Assembly: GCA_030640255.1 (NCBI GenBank) | Contig: DAOWJS010000030.1 | Span: 1 to 9,164, forward strand | Reading direction: 5' to 3' | Source of the DNA: Dehalococcoidales bacterium | Lineage (GTDB): Bacteria; Chloroflexota; Dehalococcoidia; Dehalococcoidales; GCA-2688105 | DNA: 9,164 nucleotides | Shown here: in pieces, positions 1 to 6,403 of the stretch | Layout: every line of letters begins with the position of its first letter | Numbering within the stretch: the stretch's first letter is position 1 | Program-made: the position numbers and the translations under genes | The notes under the pieces: generated by a model | What the model was told of the DNA's origin: nothing | Seen by the model: only the letters and a program-made list of their open reading frames with translations | Database searches by the model: none

Positions 1-411
1 ACCGCAGTGGCTAGGGAAGCCACAAGGCGTATTCGCCAAGGGGAAGGGTCTTCTCTTACCGATATTGTGTCCGGTAAGCTAGAGGATATCACCGCCGAAA
101 CGGTTGACGTTGCGGCCGCCGGTGGAGACTCTCTCGCCTCGGAGGTTATTTCACAGGCGGCAACCTACCTCGGGGTAGGTATGGTAAACTTAGTTAATAT
201 CTTTAATCCGGAAATGATTATTGTTGGTGGGGGGATGGCAAAAATGGGAGACCGCCTGCTTAATCCAGCCAGGCGGGTAGTAAGGGAAAGAGCCTTCTGT
301 CTACCGGCTCAGGCAGTACGTATAGTTCCTGCCCAGCTTGGAGAGGATGCCGGGGTGATTGGGGCGGCTGTCTTTGCCCGTCAACAAGGACTGACGAGGA
401 GGACGAGATGA
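1..411 (+). CDS. ROK family sugar kinase, C-terminal part (5' end outside window)
   Basis: This is the C-terminal 136 codons of a ROK-family protein, probably a glucokinase-type kinase that phosphorylates a hexose with ATP in the cytoplasm. The frame is open through the first base of the window, so the gene begins upstream; the GTG at 7 is internal. The visible signature is the stretch around NIFNPEMIIVGGG, followed by a helix rich in Arg (LLNPARRVVRERAF), typical of the C-terminal lobe of ROK kinases. The catalytic Asp and the ROK zinc cluster would lie in the missing part, so kinase versus ROK repressor cannot be settled here. The stop codon overlaps the galU start (ATGA), indicating translational coupling. 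A sugar kinase followed by UDP-glucose pyrophosphorylase fits a sugar-nucleotide operon. Family assignment is firm; substrate is inference. Confidence 0.85.
   Translation, partial: TAVAREATRRIRQGEGSSLTDIVSGKLEDITAETVDVAAAGGDSLASEVISQAATYLGVGMVNLVNIFNPEMIIVGGGMAKMGDRLLNPARRVVRERAFCLPAQAVRIVPAQLGEDAGVIGAAVFARQQGLTRRTR
397..402 (+). promoter_or_regulatory. Shine-Dalgarno of galU
   Basis: A perfect AGGAGG lies inside the 3' end of the ROK kinase gene, 5 nt before the galU ATG at 408. It fixes the galU start and shows that this genome uses canonical Shine-Dalgarno initiation for internal operon genes. Confidence 0.8.
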
Positions 412-1268
412 AGGTTCGTAAAGCGGTTATCACTGCGGCTGGCTGGGGGACGAGGTTCTTACCTATTACCAGGTCTCAGCCCAAGGAGATGCTGCCACTG
501 GTAGATAAACCACTAATCCAGTATTCAGTAGAGGAGGCAATAAACTCAGGTATTGAGCAGATTATTATGGTAACCGCTCTGGGCAAGCGAGCTATTGAGG
601 ACTACTTTGACCGCTCCTTTGAACTAGAATATGTCCTAGAGCAAAAGGGGGAAACTAAGCTATTACAAGAGATGCGTGAGCTATCCAACCTGGTTGATAT
701 CTGCTATATCAGACAGAAGGAACAACTGGGTCTTGGCCATGCTATCCTAACCGCTAAGGGCATCATTGGTGAGGAGCCTTTCGCTGTCTTACTCCCCGAC
801 GACATCGTTGATAGTAAGGTGCCGGTGTTAAAGCAGATGATAGAAGTTTATGAACAATATAAAACTAATGTCGTAGCCGTTGAGCGCATTAGCCGCCAGG
901 ACACGATAAAGTATGGCATCATTGAGCCCAAGAGGGTTTCCGAGCGCGTGTATCAAGTCCTTAGCCTGGTCGAGAAACCGGAGTCGGCAGAAGCTCCCTC
1001 TAACCTGGGGGTAGTGGGTAGGTACATCCTTATGCCCCAGATATTTGATGCCCTTAAGGTTATTCCATCGGGTAAAAATCAGGAAATTCAGCTTACGGAT
1101 GCCCTGCGGTTGTTACTCAACCAACAGGCAGTATATGCCTATGAATTTGAAGGCGTGCGGTATGATACCGGCACTCCTTTAGGTTGGCTGGAGGCAACAG
1201 TAGCTTTGGCGCTAAAGCATCCTGATATTGGGCCGGAGCTGAGGGAATATTTGCGTCAACTCCTCTGA
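408..1268 (+). CDS. galU: UTP--glucose-1-phosphate uridylyltransferase GalU
   Basis: The protein makes UDP-glucose from UTP and glucose-1-phosphate, the entry point to cell-surface glycans and other UDP-sugars, in the cytoplasm. Its 286 aa match bacterial GalU length. Visible signatures are the nucleotidyltransferase loop AAGWGTRFLP (10-19) with PKEMLP (25-30), the QLGLGHA segment (106-112), the metal-binding LLPDD (128-132), VEKP (188-191), GRYIL (204-208) and the RYDTG motif (251-255), where many relatives have YDCG. The first loop reads AAGWGTR where AAGLGTR is commoner. The ATG start overlaps the upstream ROK kinase stop by 4 bp and has AGGAGG 5 nt upstream, so the two genes are translationally coupled. 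RfbA-type thymidylyltransferases are related, but the PKEMLP/QYSVEEA pattern is that of GalU. Confidence 0.95.
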   Translation: MKVRKAVITAAGWGTRFLPITRSQPKEMLPLVDKPLIQYSVEEAINSGIEQIIMVTALGKRAIEDYFDRSFELEYVLEQKGETKLLQEMRELSNLVDICYIRQKEQLGLGHAILTAKGIIGEEPFAVLLPDDIVDSKVPVLKQMIEVYEQYKTNVVAVERISRQDTIKYGIIEPKRVSERVYQVLSLVEKPESAEAPSNLGVVGRYILMPQIFDALKVIPSGKNQEIQLTDALRLLLNQQAVYAYEFEGVRYDTGTPLGWLEATVALALKHPDIGPELREYLRQLL

Positions 1269-1282
1269 ATATTGAGATTGAT

Positions 1283-1315
1283 TAGTAACCCTATCCCTTA
1301 TATCCCCTTCTCCTT
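1283..1315 (+). repeat. Arm of the interspersed GC-rich repeat, upstream of alaS
   Basis: This 33-nt segment matches the reverse complement of the repeat arm at about 8829-8861 at 29 of 33 positions by hand alignment (both carry TAACCCTATCCC followed by a TATCCCCTT block). Only one arm is present; the complementary arm that would make a hairpin is missing. It looks like a solo or decayed end of the same repeat family. It ends 17 nt before the alaS -35 box. Confidence 0.6.
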
Positions 1316-1332
1316 GACAAACCACCTATTCA

Positions 1333-1361
1333 TTGACAGCTGGTATGAGTTACACTAAAAT
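1333..1361 (+). promoter_or_regulatory. Sigma-70 type promoter of alaS
   Basis: TTGACA (1333-1338), a 17-nt spacer and TAAAAT (1356-1361) make a near-consensus housekeeping promoter. Transcription should begin about 1368, only about 5 nt before the alaS ATG at 1373, so the mRNA would be leaderless or nearly so. No Shine-Dalgarno precedes the ATG, which agrees. A second TTGACA at 1314-1319 has no well-spaced -10 partner. Confidence 0.7.
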
Positions 1362-1372
1362 CATATGAGACT

Positions 1373-3991
1373 ATGACTAGTGATGAAATTCGAGCGGCAT
1401 TTCTGAGATTCTTTGAGGGAAAGGGACATAGAATCATTCCTAGCTCCTCGTTGATACCTCAGGGAGACCCCACTTTACTACTTACCAGCGCCGGTATGGT
1501 GCAGTTTAAGCCTTACTATCTGGGCGAGGAAGTGCCGCCAAGTCCCCGTTTGGCATCATGTCAAAAGTGCTTTCGCACCACTGATATTGAAGTGGTAGGT
1601 GACCCTGGCCATCTTACCTTCTTTGAAATGCTGGGCAACTTTAGTATCGGTGATTATTTTAAGCAAGAAGCCATCAACTGGGCATGGGAATTTGTTACCC
1701 AATGGTTGGGGCTTCCGCCACAGCGCTTGTGGATAACTATCTTTCTTGATGATGATGAGGCTTTCGGTCACTGGCGAAAGCTAGGCGTGCCCGAGGAAAG
1801 GATATTAAGGTTCGGCGAGGAGGATAACTTCTGGGGACCAGCCGGTGATTCTGGACCCTGCGGGCCGTGCAGTGAAATTCACTACGACTTTGGGGAGGAG
1901 GTTGGCTGTGGGAAGGCATCCTGCGCTCCGGGCTGTGACTGTGGTCGGTTTTCTGAAATTTGGAACTTGGTATTCACCCAGTATAATCAGGACATAGAAG
2001 GACGGCGCACCTTACTGCCCAAACCTAATATTGATACCGGTATGGGATTGGAGAGAACGGTGGCGGTAGCGCAGGGCAAAACCTCTGTCTATGAAACTGA
2101 CCTCTTTGTTCCTTTATTAGAATGTATATCCAAGCTGGCGAAAGTAAAATATGGCGCTGACGATGATGCTGATAATGCCATGCGAGTAATAGCTGAGCAT
2201 AGTAGAGGGATTGCCTTTCTTATCGGTGATGGAGTAATTCCCAGCAACGAAGGGCGGGGTTATGTGTTGCGTCGACTATTGCGTCGTGCCGTTTTTTTTA
2301 GTGAAGCGTTAGGTGTAGGTATACCATTCGTTGCTGAAACAGCTAAGGTTACTATTGAGCAGATGAGGCATATCTATCCTGAAATAGGGCAAAGGCGGGA
2401 CTTCATTATCAAGGTGATAGAGCTTGAGGAAGCCAGATTCAGAGAGACAATTAGAACTGGTGTGCAACTACTAGATGGCATTATGGAAGAAGCCGCCAGC
2501 AAGGGAAAAAATAAAATTTCGGGTAAACAGGTTTTCAAGCTATATGATACCTATGGCTTTCCCGTAGAGCTAACCATGGAGATTGCTGGCAGGCAAGGTT
2601 TTTCTGCGGACTTGGACGCTTTTGAGAAGGAAATGGAGAAACAGCGGGAAAGAGCTAAAGCTGCCCAGAAATTTGGGGTAACTCTAAAGGGAGTGATTGA
2701 ATTACATGAGCAGCTTAATATTGAGACAACTCCCTTTGTTGGTTACGATACCCTGAAACACAAATCGGTTATTATTAGCCTATTGGTTGATAGTGAATCT
2801 ATACAGACTTTACATAAGGGGCAAGAGGCAAGCATTATCTTAGAATCCACCCCTTTCTATGGAGAGATGGGCGGACAGGCGGGTGATACCGGTGAAATAC
2901 ATGGTGTATTTGGGCGCTTTTTAGTTACTAATACTATTAGGGTTCCACCAGATATTATTGTCCACCAAGGGCAAGTTACCGAGGGCAGCTTTACGGTAGG
3001 GGATGAGGTAGAGGCTGAGGTTGATAGAGAGCGGCGGCTTGATATTGCCCGTAATCATACGGCTACCCATCTACTTCAGGCAGCCCTTCGTCAGGTATTA
3101 GGGGAGCATATCCAGCAACGGGGGTCACTGGTAGCCCCAGACCGACTCAGGTTTGACTTTTCCCACCTAACGGCAATGACCGATGAAGAAATAAATAAAG
3201 TAAACAATATCGTCAACGAAAAAATCCGTCACAATCTGGCAGTATATGATGAGGAGCTTCCGTATAAAAAGGCTATAGAGGCAGGGGCTATAGCCCTATT
3301 TGATGAAAAGTATGGCGATGTAGTCAGGGTGGTGAAAATTGGTGAACCGATAATTAGTGCCGAGCTATGCGGCGGTACCCATGTCGCCTCAACCGGGGAG
3401 ATAGGCTTCTTTTACATCATTAACGAAAGCAGCATTGGGGCGGGGCTGCGCCGTATTGAAGCGGTTACCGGTAGAGGCGCTGAGGCATTTATTGACCGTC
3501 GGTTATCCAGCCTGGAGAAGGCTGCCCAATCTATAGGCGCTACACCGGAAGATATTCAGGATAAGCTGTCCAGTATGTCCACCGAGCTTGATAAGGAACA
3601 TAAGCGAACTCTGGCTCTGGAGAGAGAGCTGGCCAGAAAAGAAGCCGAGTCTTTGCTAAGTCGGGCGGAAGTAGTTAATGGGGTAACCTTGTTGGTAGCC
3701 AAGGTGTCATCTACTCGCTCTCAGATTCTACGGGAAATGGCTGACTTGATTAGAGACAAGCTTAAAAGTGCGGTAATAGTTCTGGGCACAGTTTATGAAA
3801 ATAAACCCTTTTTCCTAGCCACAGTAACCCCGGATTTAATAGCTAAGGGTTATAATGCTGGCGACATAGTAAAGCAGGTAGCCGGGGTGACCGGGGGCAG
3901 TGGTGGCGGCAATGCCCGATTAGGTCAGGCAGGTGGTAAGGATAAAGGTAAATTAGACGAAGCCCTCCGGCTGGTGAAAAGCCTGATATAG
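1373..3991 (+). CDS. alaS: Alanine--tRNA ligase AlaS
   Basis: Class II synthetase that charges tRNA-Ala and hydrolyses mischarged Ser/Gly-tRNA-Ala. At 872 aa it is full length. The N-terminal catalytic core opens with the typical MTSDEIRAAFLRFFEGKGH, so the ATG at 1373 is the right start even without a Shine-Dalgarno. A Cys-rich insertion (C179, C184, C188, C190) precedes EIWNLVFTQY, a variant seen in many bacterial AlaRS. Class II motif 3 is GMGLER (223-228). The editing domain carries its zinc ligands HxxxH (H562, H566) and CxxxH (C666, H670). The C-Ala/DHHA1 part ends with a Gly-rich block (841-855: GGSGGGNARLGQAGG). All key residues are present, so it should be active. It heads a probable transcription unit with the small ORF, ruvX and tgt. 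Confidence 0.98.
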   Translation: MTSDEIRAAFLRFFEGKGHRIIPSSSLIPQGDPTLLLTSAGMVQFKPYYLGEEVPPSPRLASCQKCFRTTDIEVVGDPGHLTFFEMLGNFSIGDYFKQEAINWAWEFVTQWLGLPPQRLWITIFLDDDEAFGHWRKLGVPEERILRFGEEDNFWGPAGDSGPCGPCSEIHYDFGEEVGCGKASCAPGCDCGRFSEIWNLVFTQYNQDIEGRRTLLPKPNIDTGMGLERTVAVAQGKTSVYETDLFVPLLECISKLAKVKYGADDDADNAMRVIAEHSRGIAFLIGDGVIPSNEGRGYVLRRLLRRAVFFSEALGVGIPFVAETAKVTIEQMRHIYPEIGQRRDFIIKVIELEEARFRETIRTGVQLLDGIMEEAASKGKNKISGKQVFKLYDTYGFPVELTMEIAGRQGFSADLDAFEKEMEKQRERAKAAQKFGVTLKGVIELHEQLNIETTPFVGYDTLKHKSVIISLLVDSESIQTLHKGQEASIILESTPFYGEMGGQAGDTGEIHGVFGRFLVTNTIRVPPDIIVHQGQVTEGSFTVGDEVEAEVDRERRLDIARNHTATHLLQAALRQVLGEHIQQRGSLVAPDRLRFDFSHLTAMTDEEINKVNNIVNEKIRHNLAVYDEELPYKKAIEAGAIALFDEKYGDVVRVVKIGEPIISAELCGGTHVASTGEIGFFYIINESSIGAGLRRIEAVTGRGAEAFIDRRLSSLEKAAQSIGATPEDIQDKLSSMSTELDKEHKRTLALERELARKEAESLLSRAEVVNGVTLLVAKVSSTRSQILREMADLIRDKLKSAVIVLGTVYENKPFFLATVTPDLIAKGYNAGDIVKQVAGVTGGSGGGNARLGQAGGKDKGKLDEALRLVKSLI

Positions 3992-4018
3992 AGTTCACAG
4001 ATAGGCGAAATTTGCTTA

Positions 4019-4171
4019 GTGAAGTGGCATCTTACTAGAAGGACTCTGAAAGAGCTGGAGGGTAGGAAGTTTTTACTATTGCTTGCTACTCCCATTGATA
4101 TAGTCATTTATCACCGGAAGATTGAAGGGGTGAGGTTGATAGAGAATCTCAAACAGTTTGGAGGTAAATAA
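4019..4171 (+). CDS. Possible 50-aa protein between alaS and ruvX, unrecognised
   Basis: A GTG-initiated frame encodes a basic 50-residue peptide: a charged N-terminus (HLTRRTLKELEGRK), a hydrophobic stretch (FLLLLATPIDIVIY) and a second basic half ending in NLKQFGGK. I do not recognise the family, and it does not resemble IreB, which lies between alaS and ruvX in Firmicutes. In favour: it fills an otherwise 166-nt gap, and its last codons contain the GGAGGT that serves ruvX, with its TAA ending 1 nt before the ruvX ACG codon, as in coupled operons. Against: no clear Shine-Dalgarno precedes the GTG at 4019, and the frame is the same as alaS, open right after the alaS TAG. Positions 4127-4140 also resemble the end of the local repeat. 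It may be a small gene, a gene remnant or chance. Confidence 0.4.
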   Translation: MKWHLTRRTLKELEGRKFLLLLATPIDIVIYHRKIEGVRLIENLKQFGGK

Positions 4172-4595
4172 GACGCGTAGCCTAGGTCTTGACGTTGGAG
4201 ATAAGAGGATAGGGGTGGCTCTCAGTGACCCCCGGGGTCTATTAGCCAGCCCGCTTACCATTATCAGCCGCAGAGATGAAACGGCAGATATCAAGGCTAT
4301 TATTGATATTGTTAGCCAGCACCAGGTGGGGCAGATTATAGTCGGCTTACCCCGCTCTATGGATGGGAGCCTAGGTCAGCAGGCGGAGAAGGTAAAAGCC
4401 TTTATCCAGAACCTGTGTAGCCATACCGATGTTCCGATAGAGTTCAGGGATGAGCGTTTAACCACAGTATCAGCTAAACGCTTGATGCGAGCGGCTAAGA
4501 CCAAAAGAAACCGGAGAAAAGCTCATGATGATGCTATTGCCGCCGCTCTTATCCTGCAGGGCTATCTGGACGAGACACGTAAAGACAGGTTGTAG
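4158..4595 (+). CDS. ruvX: RuvX/YqgF family putative Holliday junction resolvase
   Basis: RNase H-like fold protein of the YqgF family, linked to pre-16S rRNA 5' processing and annotated as a Holliday junction resolvase. Signatures are LGLDVGDKRIGVALSDP (9-25), IIVGLPRSMDG (60-70), FRDERLTTVSAKR (96-108) and HDDAIAAALILQGYLD (123-138), holding the acidic residues of the active site (D12, E99, D125). Coordinates use the only conventional start in frame, TTG at 4158 (145 aa). That codon has no Shine-Dalgarno and adds five residues to the family's usual N-terminus. A GGAGGT at 4160-4165 points instead to ACG at 4173, which would give a 140-aa protein beginning M-R-S-LGLDVG, as RuvX normally does. 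The gene follows alaS, a common bacterial arrangement. Confidence 0.93.
   Translation: MEVNKTRSLGLDVGDKRIGVALSDPRGLLASPLTIISRRDETADIKAIIDIVSQHQVGQIIVGLPRSMDGSLGQQAEKVKAFIQNLCSHTDVPIEFRDERLTTVSAKRLMRAAKTKRNRRKAHDDAIAAALILQGYLDETRKDRL
4160..4165 (+). promoter_or_regulatory. Shine-Dalgarno facing an ACG codon at the start of ruvX
   Basis: GGAGGT sits 7 nt before ACG (4173-4175), the codon where the family's N-terminus begins. The only other start candidate in frame, TTG at 4158, lies upstream of the site and cannot use it. No ATG, GTG or TTG lies at a useful distance downstream in this frame. Confidence 0.6.
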
Positions 4596-4645
4596 TTAAC
4601 TGCGCTTGTCTAGCTCTCCACTTTGCTGACAGGAACATCACAACT

Positions 4646-4652
4646 AGGGAGG
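4646..4652 (+). promoter_or_regulatory. Shine-Dalgarno region of tgt, with repeat-end-like sequence
   Basis: AGGGAGG lies directly against the GTG at 4652, too close to serve it. Codons at normal distance in frame are TTA (4658) and ATA (4661). The 15-mer GGTGAGGTTAATAAA (4651-4665) also occurs exactly, in reverse complement, at the outer end of the big repeat at 8525-8539. Confidence 0.45.
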
Positions 4653-5326
4653 TGAGGTTAATAAACAGCCTCATTAGCTTTCATTTAAGACAAACTTGCC
4701 CTGATAGTAAGGCTCGGGTTGGGGAACTCAACACGCCACACGGCGTAGTGGCTACGCCGATATTTCTCCCCGTAGGCAGCCAAGGGACAGTTAAAACGCT
4801 GATTCCTGAGGAGCTAAGAGATATTGGGATTCCGATGATATTGGCTAATACCTACCATCTCTACCTCAGACCAGGCATTGATGTAATTGAAAAAATGGGA
4901 GGTTTACATAAATTCATGGCCTGGGACAGGGCTATTCTCACTGATAGTGGCGGCTACCAGATTTTTAGCTTAGCCCGAAATGGCGCCGTCTTTACCGGCC
5001 AGGGCAGACATAATATTAGAAATGCCGCCTATAGACAGGTGGAGCAACCTGTTGACCCCGATTGCGGCTGCTATACCTGTGGCACTTTCTCAACCGCTTA
5101 TCTCCATCACCTTTTTAGTTGTAATGAGCTATTAGCCTACCGGTTAGCCACTATACATAACCTTAATTTCATTAATAACCTGATGGGCAAAGCCAGGAGC
5201 GCTATCCTGAATGGCACCTTTAGCTCTTTCCAAGATAGTTTCCTGGCAGGCTATAAAACTGCAAATGAGCAAATACGGCTTAATCAGAAACAAAAGTGGT
5301 TAAAATCTCAGAACATAAGTGAATGA
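4652..5326 (+). CDS. tgt: tRNA-guanine transglycosylase with large in-frame internal deletion, probably inactive
   Basis: Tgt swaps guanine-34 for preQ1 in Asn, Asp, His and Tyr tRNAs during queuosine synthesis. This frame is 224 aa against roughly 375-395 for the family. The N-terminal part is normal: LNTPHGVVATPIFLPVGSQG (26-45), NTYHLYLRPG (66-75) and ILTDSGGYQIFSL (95-107), with D98 equal to the Asp89 of E. coli. It then jumps at residue 107/108 (about 4970-4976) straight to ARNGAVFT, missing about 170 residues. These include the FDCVxPTR segment with the nucleophilic Asp264 and the preQ1-binding residues. The zinc site is intact (C138, C140, C143, H169, same spacing as E. coli). Only GTG at 4652 gives a conventional start, and its Shine-Dalgarno is misplaced. 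It is either a decayed gene or an assembly collapse; sure of family and gap, unsure of cause. Confidence 0.9.
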   Translation: MRLINSLISFHLRQTCPDSKARVGELNTPHGVVATPIFLPVGSQGTVKTLIPEELRDIGIPMILANTYHLYLRPGIDVIEKMGGLHKFMAWDRAILTDSGGYQIFSLARNGAVFTGQGRHNIRNAAYRQVEQPVDPDCGCYTCGTFSTAYLHHLFSCNELLAYRLATIHNLNFINNLMGKARSAILNGTFSSFQDSFLAGYKTANEQIRLNQKQKWLKSQNISE

Positions 5327-5376
5327 CTCAGGTGGAAGCTATACCTTTCTTCTCAAGCGGAGGTGGCAACAGTTGC

Positions 5377-5619
5377 TTAAATCCCTGCCATCTCGTCACT
5401 AACTGGGTCAACCCTCACCCCTTTAGAGATTGCCCAGGTAATTCCATCTTCAATATCCTCGTCCTTACCCTCAAGTTCCAATACTAACCAGCCTCTGTCC
5501 TCGGTCACCTCGCCTCGGCGAATATTGGTTACTAGGTTAAATTGCTGACCAAGGTTATAGGTAACTGGCTCCACCAGTAGTTCGGTGGGGAAGGTGAGCA
5601 TTACCCGCCGTTTTGCCAT
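5377..5619 (-). CDS. Stand-alone NIL domain protein (80 aa)
   Basis: The whole protein is one NIL domain, the small ferredoxin-like fold first noted at the C-terminus of the methionine importer ATPase MetN, where it binds methionine. It shares a clear pattern with the NIL half of the ferredoxin gene at 6404-6814: LTFPTELL, P-x-x-Y-x-L, NI, VT, VLELEG, and GVRV near the end, so the two are paralogous domains. It lacks cysteines and carries no other domain. The start is secure: GGAGG lies 6 nt before the ATG. It is the last gene of the homocysteine cluster, 52 nt after the UPF0280 gene, and converges with tgt across 50 bp in which I see no clear terminator. A role as methionine or homocysteine sensor, or as partner of the ferredoxin, is inference from context. 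Confidence 0.88.
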   Translation of the reverse strand: MAKRRVMLTFPTELLVEPVTYNLGQQFNLVTNIRRGEVTEDRGWLVLELEGKDEDIEDGITWAISKGVRVDPVSDEMAGI

Positions 5620-5671
5620 TTCTGTCCTCCATCTCAGTAATCCCGACTTTAAACACGGTTAACCTTACATA

Positions 5672-6400
5672 TTACATAGACATTTGACAGATTTTCACCT
5701 CACCCCAGAGTCCTATTTTGTCATCTTCAATAATTATCACCCCCAGTAACCCATCAATACCCTTAGCTAACTCAATCCCATTCGGGATGTCATCTGGCTG
5801 CTTAATCAAGTTGCCTATAGCCGTAGCTGCCGCGTCAGCCACAGCGGCTGATTTAGAAAGCACTATAACCGCATCAGCCTTCCCATAACTCAGAGAGTGC
5901 CCTACTGTTCCTGAAGAGGTACAAATTCCTAGCGGGGTATCCTCACTACTGATTTCTAGCCCAATCTTCCCGGTTAGAGGCGATTTGCCGGCATAAATCC
6001 CGATTAGTCTTGTCTTTAAGCTCTTCAGATAAATATCGCCTCCATTTTCCACAATTATCTCTGGGGAAAAGGCCAGTAGCTCATTGCCCACAAATTCAGC
6101 TATCGCCCCGGCTACTGAAGCCATAGGACCAACCCCGACTTTCGCTGCCGACTCGGCCATTGACTTTACAATACGTGGGGCGTCTTCCTCAACGGGGAAG
6201 AATCCGAGGGAGGTTTGAAAGGCGGGGTGTCGCTCGATATACCTCTCCAGAGTATTGCGATATTTCAATACCAGCTTAAGGGCTTTTCTTTTCAGGTTAG
6301 TTGAGGCACGGATATATAAATCCGTCTCTTTTACCACTACGTTAAAGGAGATTAGGTCTTCATCTTTAATCCAGTGCCGATATGTTCTGGGCTCATACAT
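5672..6400 (-). CDS. UPF0280 (COG2122, ApbE-like) protein of the homocysteine-synthesis cluster
   Basis: A 242-aa UPF0280 protein, distantly related to the flavin transferase ApbE. Visible features are the N-terminal MYEPRTYRHW typical of the family, a Gly/Ala-rich segment GVGPMASVAGAIAEFVG (89-105), VENGGDIYLK (117-126, the ApbE-like Gly-Gly-Asp), and GICTSSGTVGHSLSYGKADA (158-177) with a conserved-looking Cys160. A COG2122 protein has been connected genetically to homocysteine and cysteine formation in Methanosarcina; its chemistry is not settled, and a sulfur-transfer or maturation role is plausible. The ATG lies 3 nt after the stop of the NIL-ferredoxin gene. The nearest GGAGG (6415-6419) is 14 nt away, so initiation probably depends on translational coupling. 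An in-frame stop upstream excludes a longer start. Confidence 0.9.
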   Translation of the reverse strand: MYEPRTYRHWIKDEDLISFNVVVKETDLYIRASTNLKRKALKLVLKYRNTLERYIERHPAFQTSLGFFPVEEDAPRIVKSMAESAAKVGVGPMASVAGAIAEFVGNELLAFSPEIIVENGGDIYLKSLKTRLIGIYAGKSPLTGKIGLEISSEDTPLGICTSSGTVGHSLSYGKADAVIVLSKSAAVADAAATAIGNLIKQPDDIPNGIELAKGIDGLLGVIIIEDDKIGLWGEVKICQMSM

Positions 6401-6403
6401 AGG

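Noticed and set aside
1314..1319. Second -35 box (TTGACA) upstream of alaS
   Set aside because: No -10-like hexamer lies 15-19 nt downstream; the box at 1333 is properly paired.
1556..1919. Two minus-strand open frames (71 and 60 codons) inside alaS
   Set aside because: They lie antisense to the conserved AlaRS catalytic domain, have low-complexity or unlikely composition and no ribosome site; shadows of alaS.
3925..4294. Two minus-strand open frames across the alaS end and ruvX start
   Set aside because: Antisense to conserved coding sequence, no family resemblance and no promoter or Shine-Dalgarno; treated as shadows.
5327..5376. Bidirectional terminator between the convergent tgt and NIL genes
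   Set aside because: Only a 5-bp GCAAC-a-GTTGC palindrome with a 1-nt centre is present, too tight and short to act as a terminator hairpin.
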